From NCBI RefSeq assembly GCF_001956985.1, contig NZ_CP019082.1, positions 310,001 through 374,000 on the forward strand: a stretch of DNA of 64,000 nt, written 5' to 3'. Below the pieces are notes generated by a model. The model did no database searches and was not told the origin of the DNA. It saw only the letters and a list, made by a program, of their open reading frames with translations. The DNA is from Paludisphaera borealis (GTDB taxonomy: Bacteria > Planctomycetota > Planctomycetia > Isosphaerales > Isosphaeraceae). Positions 1 through 9,165 of the stretch are shown here, in pieces. The position numbers and the translations under genes are program-made. Each line of letters starts with the position of its first letter. Position 1 is the first letter of the stretch.

Positions 1-264
1 GTCGTCGATCGCGCGCGTCGCCTGGCCGAACGCCTCGACCGCGAATGCGGCCCGGACGCCGCGCCCGAGGCTCGCGTCGATCGCGCGTTCTTGCTCTGCA
101 TGAGTCGCGGGCCGACGCCCGAGGAACTCGCGGCGGCCGTCGACTTCTTGCAAGCTCAACCCGCTCGATACCCCGGCGCGGCGAATGACGAAGCCCGGCG
201 TCGAACGTGGGTCGACTTCTCCCAGATGCTCCTGGCCAGCAACGCCTTCTTGTATGTGGAATAG
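1..264 (+). CDS. C-terminal end of a DUF1553 (PSD1-type) protein, partial
   Basis: Open from the first base in frame 1; the last 87 codons of a gene that begins outside the window. The tail contains RAFLLCMSRGPTPEEL and ends LLASNAFLYVE, the usual ending of DUF1553 proteins of Planctomycetota, whose N-terminal part normally carries a c-type haem motif and a DUF1549 domain. The same ending pattern is seen in the complete homologue at 17146-20265. A DUF1501 gene starts 15 bases after the stop, as is typical for these pairs, so the two are probably cotranscribed. The biochemical function of the family is not established. The N-terminal domains are inferred, because they lie outside the window. 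Confidence 0.85.
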   Translation, partial: VVDRARRLAERLDRECGPDAAPEARVDRAFLLCMSRGPTPEELAAAVDFLQAQPARYPGAANDEARRRTWVDFSQMLLASNAFLYVE

Positions 265-279
265 ATTACGAGGGCTGCG

Positions 280-1701
280 ATGACGGCATGGGACGACGCC
301 TCCTTCCGACGCAATCGCCGGGCCTTTCTGGGCCGGTCGGCCGGCTCATTGGGCTTGATGGCCCTGGCCCACCTGCTCGGCCAGGAAAGCGGGCGCGGTC
401 GGGTTTTCGCTGCCGGTCAGGAAATCGCCAAATTTCCGAAGGCCCGCGCCAAGTCGGTGATCTGCCTGTTCCAGCACGGCGGGCCGAGTCAGATGGATCT
501 GTTCGACCCCAAGCCGGCTCTCGCCCGGTTCGACGGCAAGCCGTATCCCGGCAAGCTCGAAATCCACTTCAACACCCAGGCGGGCAACGTGCTGGCCTCG
601 CCGTTCCGGTTCGCGCCCCGGGGCGAGTCGGGGATGGTCTTGAGCGAGCTGTTGCCCCACACGTCGGCGATCGCCGATGAGATCACGCTGGTCCGGTCGA
701 TGACCACCGAGTCGGTCGACCACGAGGCGGCGCTCCGGTTGATCCACTCGGGCAAGATCCTCGCCGGACGGCCGACGTTGGGCTCGTGGGTGATCTACGC
801 GCTCGGGTCCGAGAACCGCGACCTGCCGGCGTACGTGGTGCTTTCCGACCCCGGCGGCCTGCCGGTCGACGGCGTGCGGAACTGGTCGAGCGGCTGGCTC
901 CCCGCCGTCTACCAGGGGACCCCGTTCCGCTCGGGCGCGAACCCGGTGCTGAACTTGGAGACTCCCAAAACCCTTACGCCCGAGGCGCGCGGCGGCCAGC
1001 TCCGGTTCCTCGACGCCCTCAACCAGGCGCATCTGGCGCGGCACGCCGGCGACACCGAGCTGGAGGCCCGAATCGCCAATTTCGAGACCGCCGCGCGGAT
1101 GCAGACGGCCGTCCCCGACGCCCTCAATCTGGACAGCGAACCGAAGGCGATCCGCAGCATGTACGGCCTCGACAACGAGGTCACGCGCGAGTATGGAACG
1201 CGCTGCCTGATCGCCCGCCGGCTGATCGAGCGCGGGGTGCGGTTCGTGCAGTTGTTCCTGAGCGGCCAGCCGTGGGACACGCACAACAAGAACGCCGAGA
1301 TGCTCAAGTCGCTGTGCGCCCGGACCGACCAGCCGAGCGCGGCGCTCGTGCTCGACCTTCGCCAGCGCGGGCTGCTTGACGACACCATCGTTCTCTGGAC
1401 GGGCGAGTTCGGCCGGCTGCCGGTCTCGCAGGGCAAGGACGGCCGCGACCACAATCGCCACGGGTTCTCGCTCTGGCTGGCCGGCGGCGGCTTCAAGCAC
1501 GGCTACGTCCACGGCGCGACCGACGACTTCGGCTATTCAGCCGTGACCGACGCCGTCTCCGTCCAGGACCTCCAGGCGACCATCCTCCACACCCTCGGCC
1601 TCGACCACCGCCGCCTCGTCTTCCCCCACGAGGGCCGCGACGACAGCCTCACCGACCACGAAGTCACCCACGCCAAGATCGTCCCGGCGCTGCTGGCGTG
1701 A
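280..1701 (+). CDS. DUF1501 family protein, Tat-exported
   Basis: 473 aa. The N-terminus has a twin-arginine signal (RRAFLGRSAGSLG) and a hydrophobic stretch, so export through Tat is likely. The mature part has the DUF1501 hallmarks: the FQHGGPSQMDLFDPKP block near residue 65, a GEFGRLP block late in the protein and a C-terminal [14 protein letters not shown] segment. DUF1501 is related to the alkaline phosphatase/sulfatase fold, but the planctomycete members have no assigned substrate. The start ATG is preceded by GAGGG. It follows the DUF1553 gene by 15 bases and is probably translated from the same mRNA. The closest relative in this window is 20274-21728, which has the same kind of partner. 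Confidence 0.9.
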   Translation: MTAWDDASFRRNRRAFLGRSAGSLGLMALAHLLGQESGRGRVFAAGQEIAKFPKARAKSVICLFQHGGPSQMDLFDPKPALARFDGKPYPGKLEIHFNTQAGNVLASPFRFAPRGESGMVLSELLPHTSAIADEITLVRSMTTESVDHEAALRLIHSGKILAGRPTLGSWVIYALGSENRDLPAYVVLSDPGGLPVDGVRNWSSGWLPAVYQGTPFRSGANPVLNLETPKTLTPEARGGQLRFLDALNQAHLARHAGDTELEARIANFETAARMQTAVPDALNLDSEPKAIRSMYGLDNEVTREYGTRCLIARRLIERGVRFVQLFLSGQPWDTHNKNAEMLKSLCARTDQPSAALVLDLRQRGLLDDTIVLWTGEFGRLPVSQGKDGRDHNRHGFSLWLAGGGFKHGYVHGATDDFGYSAVTDAVSVQDLQATILHTLGLDHRRLVFPHEGRDDSLTDHEVTHAKIVPALLA

Positions 1702-1725
1702 GCGGTCGGGAATCGAGGTCGGCTC

Positions 1726-2931
1726 TCACCTCGTCGGACGACGATGGTATTCGAGGAGCGAGGTGTTGGGATTGCTCGGCTGGCTCTTGTGATCGAGATA
1801 GTACGTGTCGGGTCCCCAGGCCGCGCGCATGCCGGCGTCGGTGATGCGAGTCTTTCCGACCCTGAGAGACTTGAGCGAGGCAAGCCCGGCGAGCCGGCGG
1901 ACGCCCTCGTCGCCGACCTCTGTATGATTCAGGTAGAGGATTTCCAGCTTCGACAGCCCTTCCAGGCTGGCCATGCCGGCGTCCGTGACTCGCGTTTCGT
2001 CGAGAATGAGCCAGAACAGACTGGTGACGCCTTGTAGGTGGACGAGCCCGGCGTCGGTGACCTTCGTGCCGCCCAGATCGAGGCATCTTAGACGGCCCAG
2101 GCCCGCGACGGGGGCGAGCCCGGCGTCGTCGATCGACGTCGAATGAAGGCGCAGTGCTGTCAGGGCCTTCAATCGGCCGATCGGCGTGAGCTCTTCGACT
2201 CCCGACCCATCCAGGTCCAGGACTTCGAGGCGGGTCATGCCTTGCAGCGCGTCGAGCCCGGCTCCGGTGATCCCGGGGAACTGGAGCGCGAGCCATTGGA
2301 TGTCGACCAGGCCCTTCAAATGGGCGATCCCGGCGTCGGTGACGGACGGCCCCATGTCCTGGAGCTCGAGCTGTTTCAGGCTGGTCAGGCCCTCCAACTC
2401 GGCGAGGCCGGCGTTCGTGACCGCGACGCCGCCCTTGATCCAGATGCGTTTGAGGCCGTTCAGGCGGGCGACTTGCGCCATCAACGCGTCGTCGACCTTC
2501 CGCGGGCCGTGTGTCGAATACACGGCCACGACCCGCTTGAAATGGTCCGTCCCCAGGGACTCGAGGAACGGCTTGAGTCCGTCGATCGTCTCGGACCACC
2601 ACGTCGGCGGCTGCTTCGGCCGCCTCTCGCCGTATGAAAAGGGTTCGTGATCGCCCCAGATCCAATCGTACTCGACGCTCGCCCCCGCCCTGCTGAGGGC
2701 CTCGACGGCCTCGCGCTGGATGCGGACGCTGCGAAGATGCCAGCCGACGCCGCCTCCGACCACCAGGACGAGGATCATCGTCTTCCGCACGCTCAACCGG
2801 GGGATGAGTCGTCGCCACGAGCGACGGCGAGTGAGGATCATCGTCGCTCGCGCTCTCAGACCGGGGATGAACCGCCGGTGCGCGTCAGTCTCGGGTGTGT
2901 GGGACGCCATTTGTGGCTCGAGATCGTTCAT
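1726..2931 (-). CDS. Membrane-anchored leucine-rich-repeat protein (paralogue 1)
   Basis: 401 aa. An arginine-rich N-terminus precedes one membrane segment (MILVLVVGGGVGWHL), so this is probably a signal-anchor protein with the repeats outside the cytoplasmic membrane. A short conserved block (IQREAVEAL, then YDWIW) follows, and from about residue 140 there are roughly nine GCC/RI-like leucine-rich repeats of the form VTDAGLxxLxGLxxLxxLxL. Such repeats usually bind proteins; no partner is visible. The start ATG is preceded by GAGGTGA. The neighbouring gene 3045-4496 is a clear paralogue in the same orientation, with similar sequence also just upstream of its start, so the pair looks like a tandem duplication. 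A later ATG (MASHTPETD) is an alternative start. Confidence 0.85.
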   Translation of the reverse strand: MNDLEPQMASHTPETDAHRRFIPGLRARATMILTRRRSWRRLIPRLSVRKTMILVLVVGGGVGWHLRSVRIQREAVEALSRAGASVEYDWIWGDHEPFSYGERRPKQPPTWWSETIDGLKPFLESLGTDHFKRVVAVYSTHGPRKVDDALMAQVARLNGLKRIWIKGGVAVTNAGLAELEGLTSLKQLELQDMGPSVTDAGIAHLKGLVDIQWLALQFPGITGAGLDALQGMTRLEVLDLDGSGVEELTPIGRLKALTALRLHSTSIDDAGLAPVAGLGRLRCLDLGGTKVTDAGLVHLQGVTSLFWLILDETRVTDAGMASLEGLSKLEILYLNHTEVGDEGVRRLAGLASLKSLRVGKTRITDAGMRAAWGPDTYYLDHKSQPSNPNTSLLEYHRRPTR

Positions 2932-3044
2932 GCGGCGTCACCTCGGATTCGGTTTATTGAATCTATGTGTCAAAACGTGTAGTATGGTTAATGGTGCCAA
3001 TGAGGCCTGGGGCGAAAACTCGTGAATCGAGGAAGGTGGTCGAT

Positions 3045-4496
3045 TCAAGGGGGCCAGTCGCCGGGCGTTGCGGGGAGCCGTTTTCGAGTGAACGCCTCGA
3101 TGGCGGCGACGGTCACGGCCGTCTTGGCCGTCGAGAGGCTGCTGCACATCTTCAGCCCCTCCACGCCGATGAGCCCGGCGTCGGTGATGCGCGTCTGATC
3201 CAACGACAGCGAGGCGAGCTGGCGCAGGCCGGCGAGGCGTTTGAGGCCGTCGTCGCCGACCGCCGTGCGATTCAGCGAGAGGCTCCGAAGCTCCGGCAAC
3301 GCGGCGAGTTCCGCCATCCCGGCGTCGGCGACCTGGGTGTCGTCGAGATTGAGGTTGATCAAAATCTTCAGGTCTTTCAAGGCGCTCATCCCGGCGTCGG
3401 TGAGCTTCGTGCCGTGGAGGTCGAGGTGGAAGAGATTCTCAAGGCGTCCGATCCCCGCGAGCCCGGCATCGGTGAGCTGGGTGTTGGAGAGGTCGAGGCG
3501 GGTCAGGCTCCCCATGTCGCTCACGCCGGACTTTCGGACGTCGGATATCTTCGTGTTGGCGAGATTGAGGAGGGTCAGGCTTTCCAACCCCCTGACGGAG
3601 GCCATGCCGGCGTCGGTGATCATCGTGTCGGCGAGATCGAGATGGACCAGACTCTCCAGGTTTCTGAAGCCGGCCAGTCCGAGGTCGGCGATCGGGGTGT
3701 CTCTCAGAAAGAGGACTTCCAGCCGGCTCATGCCGGCGACGGGCTTCAGGCCGACGTCGGTGATCGGCGTCGACCGCAGATCGAGCTGCTTGATCTTCTT
3801 CAAATTCCGGATCGGCGCAAGGTCGTCGACCCGCGAGCCGCTCAGGTCCAGGATTTCGAGGCGGGTCATGCCTTGCAGCGCGGCGAGCCCGGCGCCGGTA
3901 ACCTGCGATCCTTTGAGTGAGAGCGTCTCGACGTTCACCAGCCCCTTCAGGTGGGCCAGCCCGGCGTCGGTGACGTGCGGGTTGGCGCGCCCGAGTTCAA
4001 TCCGTTCGAGACCGGTCAGGCTTTTCAGGTTGGCGAGGCCGACGTCGGTGATCCCGCTGTTTTCCTTGGTGGTCCCACCGCCGTCGTAGAGTTCGAGGAA
4101 CCTGAGATGAGGGAAGCGGCCGACCTGGTCCAGCAAGGCGTCGTCGGTCCGGCCGTAGAAGATCCCCACCCGGACGACGTTCATGAAGCAATCCGGCCCG
4201 AGCGCGTCGATCAGCGGTTTCATCCATTCGATCTGATTGGACGAATACTGATGGAAGGGGTCGTCTTTCGCCCAGATCCAGTTGTAGGAGACGATTCCGT
4301 GAAGCTTGTTGACCGCCGCGACCGCCTCGCGCTGGATGCGGGCGGCTCGGACGAACCATCCGACCCAGCCGCCGACGAGCAGGACGACGATCATCGTCGC
4401 CCGGACGCCCGGCCGGGTGAAGAACCGCCGCCACGAACGCGGGCGGCTATCCGTCTCGGTCGCGGGGTTCGCGGCTCGTCCCTCGGAATCGTTCAT
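3045..4496 (-). CDS. Membrane-anchored leucine-rich-repeat protein (paralogue 2)
   Basis: 483 aa, longer than its neighbour by about three repeats. It has the same architecture: a basic N-terminus, one membrane segment (MIVVLLVGGWVGWFV), the IQREAVAAV and YNWIW blocks, and then a long solenoid of 23-24 residue leucine-rich repeats (ITDVGLxxLxxLxxLxxL...). The repeats run almost to the C-terminus. It lies upstream of paralogue 1 in the direction of transcription, with a gap of 113 bases. The start is preceded by GAGGTGAC, as in paralogue 1. The role is unknown. The architecture suggests a cell-envelope binding scaffold, which is an inference from the fold only. Confidence 0.85.
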   Translation of the reverse strand: MNDSEGRAANPATETDSRPRSWRRFFTRPGVRATMIVVLLVGGWVGWFVRAARIQREAVAAVNKLHGIVSYNWIWAKDDPFHQYSSNQIEWMKPLIDALGPDCFMNVVRVGIFYGRTDDALLDQVGRFPHLRFLELYDGGGTTKENSGITDVGLANLKSLTGLERIELGRANPHVTDAGLAHLKGLVNVETLSLKGSQVTGAGLAALQGMTRLEILDLSGSRVDDLAPIRNLKKIKQLDLRSTPITDVGLKPVAGMSRLEVLFLRDTPIADLGLAGFRNLESLVHLDLADTMITDAGMASVRGLESLTLLNLANTKISDVRKSGVSDMGSLTRLDLSNTQLTDAGLAGIGRLENLFHLDLHGTKLTDAGMSALKDLKILINLNLDDTQVADAGMAELAALPELRSLSLNRTAVGDDGLKRLAGLRQLASLSLDQTRITDAGLIGVEGLKMCSSLSTAKTAVTVAAIEAFTRKRLPATPGDWPP

Positions 4497-4818
4497 GCGC
4501 CGTCACCTCGGGGTCGGTCGATTCAATCGATGGATTCAAACCCGCATCCTAAGCTTTTGGGGATGGGCCAGCAACGGCCGTCCCGGCCCTGCTCGCGATC
4601 CAGCCGTCGCACGACGGGTTGCTCAAGCGCGTCGTCACGGGTCGGATCGCCGAACTGCACGCGCTGCTCGACGCCTCGGGACGTCCGGCGGGAATTCCGG
4701 CGACTCGTGTCCAACAATCGCGTATTCCTTGCGGGAGCGGGATGATTCGACTTCGACAGCCTTCGCTCTGCAATGCGGGCGCATGCGCGTGCTGAATCAA
4801 GAGAGGAGACGTCGCATC
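4497..4818. other. Gene-free stretch upstream of 4819-5754
   Basis: The first 60 bases are the upstream region of the minus-strand LRR gene and resemble the upstream region of the other LRR gene. From about 4558 to 4740 the plus strand can be read without a stop as PATAVPALLAIQPS...GLLKRVVTGRIAELHALL, which has a protein-like composition but no convincing start. It could be the remnant of a decayed gene. A purine-rich stretch (GAGAGGAGA) at 4801 is the likely ribosome binding site of the next gene. Confidence 0.4.
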
Positions 4819-5754
4819 ATGGACGGCTTCAAGGCGGACGACCCGCGATACGGGAGGTTCTTGAGGGTGGGCGAGCCGCCGATGCCGACGGAGGCGGAGA
4901 CGGAGCGACGGCTTCGAAAAATCGGCGACTGGCTGCGCGCGCAGGACCCGCACGTCTTGGGAGTGCGCGCCGTTCCTGAGGACAAGGAAGCGGGCGGACG
5001 GCCCATGATCCATATCGCCTTCCCCCTGGGCTACAATCGTACGCGGCAAGCCGGCAGGCCTTTCGACCCGAAGACGCCCGCCATGATCGACCTGCTGGGC
5101 CCGGAAATCGCCGCCGGCAAGCGGCTGAACATCCATGCGAACGGCGCTTTCGACCATCCGTGCAGCTATATCCGCATCCCTCCCGAGACGCTGAACGACA
5201 AGGTCGAGGGGGACAGACGCAGGCTGACCGAGGCGCTCCAGAAGCTGGACGAAGTAGTACGGCCTCTCGTCGCATCCGTCGTCGCGGCTGCGCAGGGGGA
5301 CGTCGACCATCCGACGATCGCCGCGCCCGCGAACTGGCGGCAAGAGAACTGGCGGGACGACCCGCCGAAAACCGAATTGGACACGCCCGGTTCGCGAGAG
5401 CTTATGACCGCGGCGCTTGATCCCACGCGGCTGACGAAGGACTACTTGACGGATCAAGGGGTCAAGCCCGACGTCATCGCCGCTATCAAGATTACTTTAT
5501 TCGTTCGGCGGGACGAGGATTGGTTGCGCATCGACCTGCCCCGGGGGGGCAACGCGAGGGGGATCGTGCCCATGCTCCTGGACAAGGCCGGGATCGCCGT
5601 CATGAAGAATACCAAGGCCGCGACGGACGAGGAGATTCTGGGCTCGCTGTACTGCAAGGCCGCCGATGTCGTCGGCGCCCTGGGCGGCGGACCAAGTTCG
5701 ATGAAGGAATTCCGTCCCAAGAATGGCGCGCGGCGCGGGGGACGCGGCGTTTAG
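4819..5754 (+). CDS. Protein of unknown function, probably cytosolic
   Basis: 311 aa from the ATG at 4819, chosen because GAGAGGAGA lies 9-18 bases upstream and the sequence before it does not look coding, although the frame stays open further back. There is no signal peptide or membrane segment. I do not recognise a family. Visible features are an alternating charged/aliphatic composition, a central segment EALQKLDEVVRPLVASVVAAA that could form a helix, a DWLRIDLPRGG block near residue 235 and a basic C-terminal tail (RRGGRGV). It converges on the DUF2207 gene with a gap of only five bases and no terminator hairpin between them. Confidence 0.7.
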   Translation: MDGFKADDPRYGRFLRVGEPPMPTEAETERRLRKIGDWLRAQDPHVLGVRAVPEDKEAGGRPMIHIAFPLGYNRTRQAGRPFDPKTPAMIDLLGPEIAAGKRLNIHANGAFDHPCSYIRIPPETLNDKVEGDRRRLTEALQKLDEVVRPLVASVVAAAQGDVDHPTIAAPANWRQENWRDDPPKTELDTPGSRELMTAALDPTRLTKDYLTDQGVKPDVIAAIKITLFVRRDEDWLRIDLPRGGNARGIVPMLLDKAGIAVMKNTKAATDEEILGSLYCKAADVVGALGGGPSSMKEFRPKNGARRGGRGV

Positions 5755-5759
5755 GCTTG

Positions 5760-7544
5760 TCACCACGAGCTGCCGCCGCCGCCGCCGAAGCCGCCGCCGG
5801 ACGAGCCGCCGCCGCCGAAGCCGCCGCTTGACCAGCCGTAGCCGGCCCCTCGGCCGCCGCCGCCGTCGCCGGTGGAACGGGGCTGGGTGGGGAACGTCCG
5901 GTTCATCATCCACATCGAGCGGTCGAGGTCGTTGACCAGCACCCAGGTTGAGAAGTCGCCGCCGTGCGCGGGCTGATACCAGTCGGGGGGCTGGCGGTAG
6001 AGGTCGGCGAACGCCTTGCCCCAGCGATTGGAGAGGCCGAAGATGATCGCGTACGGCAAGAGCCGCTCGAAGACCCCCCGGCGCTCCTGGTCTTGAATGT
6101 CGTCGACTTCGGCCCGGCGGATGTACTCTTCCAGTCCGGAGATCCGCTCCCAGGCGATCCGCCCCTTGCGGGTCTTCCGCGGCATGACGCGGCTGGCGAC
6201 GACGACCACCACCGCCGAGAGAAGCCCCGCGACGATCGCCGGCGCGGGGAAGATGCGGTCGATGAGGACGAGTTGGATCAGACACGCCAGGGCCAGGGCC
6301 AGCGCCGTCAAGAAGATCCCGCCGACCAGGAAACTCGTCCGGACCGTCTCCGGGTTGCCGTCGAAGTAGCTCGCGCGGCTCAGCCCGCTGTACAGGTCGT
6401 CCTTGACGAGGCCGATGACCGGGTAGAACTTCTCCCGGAGGTCGCTCAGCATGACGGTCTGGCGATTGCCGAAAAGCTTGTCGAACAGCTTGCGCTCGAA
6501 GGGCTTGAGTCCGTCGGGGCCGCGAAGCCGGACGAACTGATATTCACCCCCCGAGGAGAACCAGCCGCCGGCCTCGACCTCCTCGATCTTGAGATAGCCC
6601 CGGACCGCCAGGTCGATGATCGTGGCCGAGATGTCGACCATATCGACGCGCTCGTCGATCAGCGTGCCGACCTCGGCCGGCGACAGGCCGTCGGGGGGCT
6701 CGTAGCCGACCACGATCGTCCCCGTCCCCGGCAGGTCGCGCCCCCGCAGAAACCACGCCAGGAAGCAGGCCGCGGCCGTCGCGGGGAAGACGATGTAAGG
6801 GAAATTATCGACGGTCCACCACCGCAGTTCTTGCCACCATCCCGGCTGGGCGACCGCGTCGGAAGGCATCGTCAGCTCGACGGTGATCCCCTCGCGGGCC
6901 CGAAGCGGGCCGGTCTCGTACTCGATGGTCCGGGCGTCGACGCGATGGGTCCGGAAATCGCGGCCGTGCGCGCCGTAGTGGCCGACCCAGGCGTCGTAGG
7001 TGAGCTGGTCGTCGGTCAGGTCGCGGGGCAGGTGGACGACCACCCGCGAATGAGCGATCGGCACCTCCCACTCGGTCCCCGTCGCGTTCCAGCGTAGCAC
7101 CGCGTTGTTGGCGTTCTCCCAGGCGTGGTTTCCTTCCCAGAGGATCGCCCGCTGAACGCGATAGCGAATCCGATAGCGACGGCGGCCGACGACCGTGCGG
7201 TCGGGATCGCCGATCCGGATTCGCACCAGGTTCGACTCGTACGAGACCGACGTCGGGTAGTCGCGGTCCGCGCCGTCGTCCACCCCCAGCAGCCGGAACC
7301 GCAGCGCGTACTGATGCATGCCGACGGCGTAGCGGATCGGCATCTCGCGGAGGATGCCGTGCCTCGGGAACGCGAAGTCGGCCTCGATCGTCTCGGTCAC
7401 GTCGATGCCGGCGTCGAGCCCCACCGCCACGTCGACGTTGAAATCGGCGATCGACCAGCCCTCGTCGGCCATCGTACGGGGGGCGGACGAGCCGAAAACC
7501 GCGACCGCGACCAGCAAGGCGACCGGGACCAGGAACCTTCTCAC
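5760..7544 (-). CDS. DUF2207 domain membrane protein
   Basis: 594 aa, GTG start preceded by AGGGAGAG. A signal peptide (residues 1-26, ending near RTMADE) is followed by the extracytoplasmic DUF2207 beta-rich domain (IDVTETIEADF at about residue 50). Transmembrane segments follow (IVFPATAAACFLAWFL near 255, two more at about 405-450), with cytosolic parts between them. The C-terminus is a low-complexity Gly/Ser-rich tail ending GGGGGSSW, a common ending in this family. The lemA gene lies just upstream in the same direction (24 bases). LemA and DUF2207 proteins are often encoded together; their joint role at the membrane is not defined biochemically. Confidence 0.88.
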   Translation of the reverse strand: MRRFLVPVALLVAVAVFGSSAPRTMADEGWSIADFNVDVAVGLDAGIDVTETIEADFAFPRHGILREMPIRYAVGMHQYALRFRLLGVDDGADRDYPTSVSYESNLVRIRIGDPDRTVVGRRRYRIRYRVQRAILWEGNHAWENANNAVLRWNATGTEWEVPIAHSRVVVHLPRDLTDDQLTYDAWVGHYGAHGRDFRTHRVDARTIEYETGPLRAREGITVELTMPSDAVAQPGWWQELRWWTVDNFPYIVFPATAAACFLAWFLRGRDLPGTGTIVVGYEPPDGLSPAEVGTLIDERVDMVDISATIIDLAVRGYLKIEEVEAGGWFSSGGEYQFVRLRGPDGLKPFERKLFDKLFGNRQTVMLSDLREKFYPVIGLVKDDLYSGLSRASYFDGNPETVRTSFLVGGIFLTALALALACLIQLVLIDRIFPAPAIVAGLLSAVVVVVASRVMPRKTRKGRIAWERISGLEEYIRRAEVDDIQDQERRGVFERLLPYAIIFGLSNRWGKAFADLYRQPPDWYQPAHGGDFSTWVLVNDLDRSMWMMNRTFPTQPRSTGDGGGGRGAGYGWSSGGFGGGGSSGGGFGGGGGSSW

Positions 7545-7568
7545 GAGCGTCTCTCCCTTGCCGGCCTT

Positions 7569-8162
7569 TCAGCCCTGCCGTTCAGACGCGGCCGCGCCGT
7601 CGCCGGGCCTCGGCTCGAACCCGACCCGCGGCGTCGCGCGCTCGGCCTCGTCGATCTGGAAGTAGTTGCGCGGGCCGAAGCCCCCCGCCGACGCGATCAG
7701 CGACGACGGAAAGCTCTCCACCAGCGTATTGAGGTCGCGGATCACGGCGTTGTAGTACCGCCGCGCGTACTGGACGTTGTTCTCGATCTCGACCAGCGAC
7801 TTCTGAAGGTCCTGGAAGTTGCGGCCGGCCTTCAGCTCGGGATAGGCCTCGGCCACGGCGAAGAGGCGGCCGACGGCGGTCGACAGCCCGCGCTCGCTCT
7901 CGCCGCGCTGGGCCACCGAGCCCGACCGCTCGGCCTGCGACCGCGCCTCGACCACGCCTTCGAGCGTCCCCGACTCGTGCCGCGCATACCCCTTGACGGT
8001 CTCGACCAGGGCCGGAACCAGGTCCCATCGCCGCTTGAGCTGGACGTCGATGTCGCTCCACGCGCCGTCGGCCCGCTTGTTCAACTCGACCAGCCGGTTG
8101 TACGTCCAACCCAGATAGACGAGCCCCGACGCCACGACTCCGCCGACAATCCACAAGACCAC
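7569..8162 (-). CDS. lemA: LemA family protein
   Basis: 197 aa if translation starts at the GTG at 8162, chosen because AAGGGG lies just upstream and the product then begins directly with the membrane segment (VVLWIVGGVVASGLVYLGW). The family pattern is present: YNRLVELNKRADGAWSDI after the membrane segment, then KRRWDLVPALVETV and VQYARRYYNAVIRDLN, and a long helical body, with an expected topology of a short N-terminal outside and cytoplasmic helices. The length fits LemA (about 185-200 aa). It is the first gene of a two-gene set with the DUF2207 protein. Longer in-frame starts exist but give a basic, unstructured extension with no homology that I recognise. Confidence 0.88.
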   Translation of the reverse strand: MVLWIVGGVVASGLVYLGWTYNRLVELNKRADGAWSDIDVQLKRRWDLVPALVETVKGYARHESGTLEGVVEARSQAERSGSVAQRGESERGLSTAVGRLFAVAEAYPELKAGRNFQDLQKSLVEIENNVQYARRYYNAVIRDLNTLVESFPSSLIASAGGFGPRNYFQIDEAERATPRVGFEPRPGDGAAASERQG

Positions 8163-8409
8163 GTCGACACGCCCCTTTCGCTTCGCCCCGCGCCGCCTTC
8201 CCGACCGCCCTGCCCCGCATCGACGGATCGCCGAACCATCGTATTCGTCGCCGTCCCCGACACGAAGGGTTTTCGTTAAGATATAGGAAAAATTGCGGTT
8301 GCAGAAGCCATGCCGAACCGCCGCGCCGGTCTGGCCTCGATCGAGCGTCCGTGGCACACTTGAACGGCCAGGCCCCTTGAGGATCCCAGTCCAGAAGGTG
8401 GACACGACC

Positions 8410-9129
8410 ATGAGCACGTCGATCACTCGGCCCTCGACCGATCGCAACCTCTACCCCGACGACGACGGGAATCCGATGGCGGAGAACACGCTTCAGTTCA
8501 AGTGGATCGTGCTCGTCAAGGAAGGCCTGGAGACGGTCTTCCGCGACGACCCCAACGTCTTCGTGGCCGGAGACCTCCTCTGGTACGCCCAGGAGGGGAA
8601 CCCCAAGATCCGCACCGCGCCCGACGCCATGGTCGTCTTCGGGCGGCCCAAGGGCTATCGCGGCTCTTACATGCAGTGGGAGGAAGGGGGAATCCCGCCC
8701 CACGTCGTGTTCGAGATCCTCTCGCCGGGCAATCGGGGCAGCGAGATGGCGCGGAAGTTCCGCTTCTACGACGACCTGGGCGTCGAGGAGTATTACATCT
8801 ACGACCCCGAGGACGGCTCGCTGTCCGGCTGGCGGCGCGAGGGCGTCGGGCGGCTGGAAGAGATCGCCGACATGCAAGGCTACGTCAGCCCCCGCCTGGG
8901 CGTCCGCTTCGAGCCCGGCGAAGGCTCCGACAACCTCAAGATCTACGAACCGGACGGAACCCCCTTCAAGACCTTTCAAGAAGTCCGCGACGACGCCGAC
9001 GCCGCGAACGAACGCGCCGACGCCGCGAATCATCGCGCTGACGCCGAACGCCAGCGCGCCGACGCCGAACGCCAGCGCGCCGAACGCCTCGCCGCCAGGC
9101 TGCGCGAGCTGGGCGAATCGCTCGATTGA
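8410..9129 (+). CDS. Uma2 family (PD-(D/E)XK nuclease-like) protein with coiled-coil tail
   Basis: 239 aa from the ATG at 8410. The N-terminal 190 residues match the Uma2 family, a restriction-endonuclease-like fold: TAPDAMVVFG supplies the PD-like aspartate (D72), followed by VVFEILSPGNRG (E102) and KFRFYDDLGVEEYYIYD. The usual lysine of the (D/E)xK motif is not obvious, which is common in this family. The last 45 residues are a repeat of RADAERQ-type units predicted to form a coiled coil. Uma2 genes are very abundant in cyanobacteria and planctomycetes, and their function is unknown. The gene stands alone between lemA and the ceramidase-like gene. Confidence 0.85.
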   Translation: MSTSITRPSTDRNLYPDDDGNPMAENTLQFKWIVLVKEGLETVFRDDPNVFVAGDLLWYAQEGNPKIRTAPDAMVVFGRPKGYRGSYMQWEEGGIPPHVVFEILSPGNRGSEMARKFRFYDDLGVEEYYIYDPEDGSLSGWRREGVGRLEEIADMQGYVSPRLGVRFEPGEGSDNLKIYEPDGTPFKTFQEVRDDADAANERADAANHRADAERQRADAERQRAERLAARLRELGESLD

Positions 9130-9165
9130 CCCTCTCGACAAACTCAACCCGCGGGTGACTTCGCC

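Noticed and set aside
1860-4100. Tandem DNA repeats in the LRR genes taken as an intergenic satellite
   Set aside because: Explained by the codons of the leucine-rich repeats in the two minus-strand proteins.
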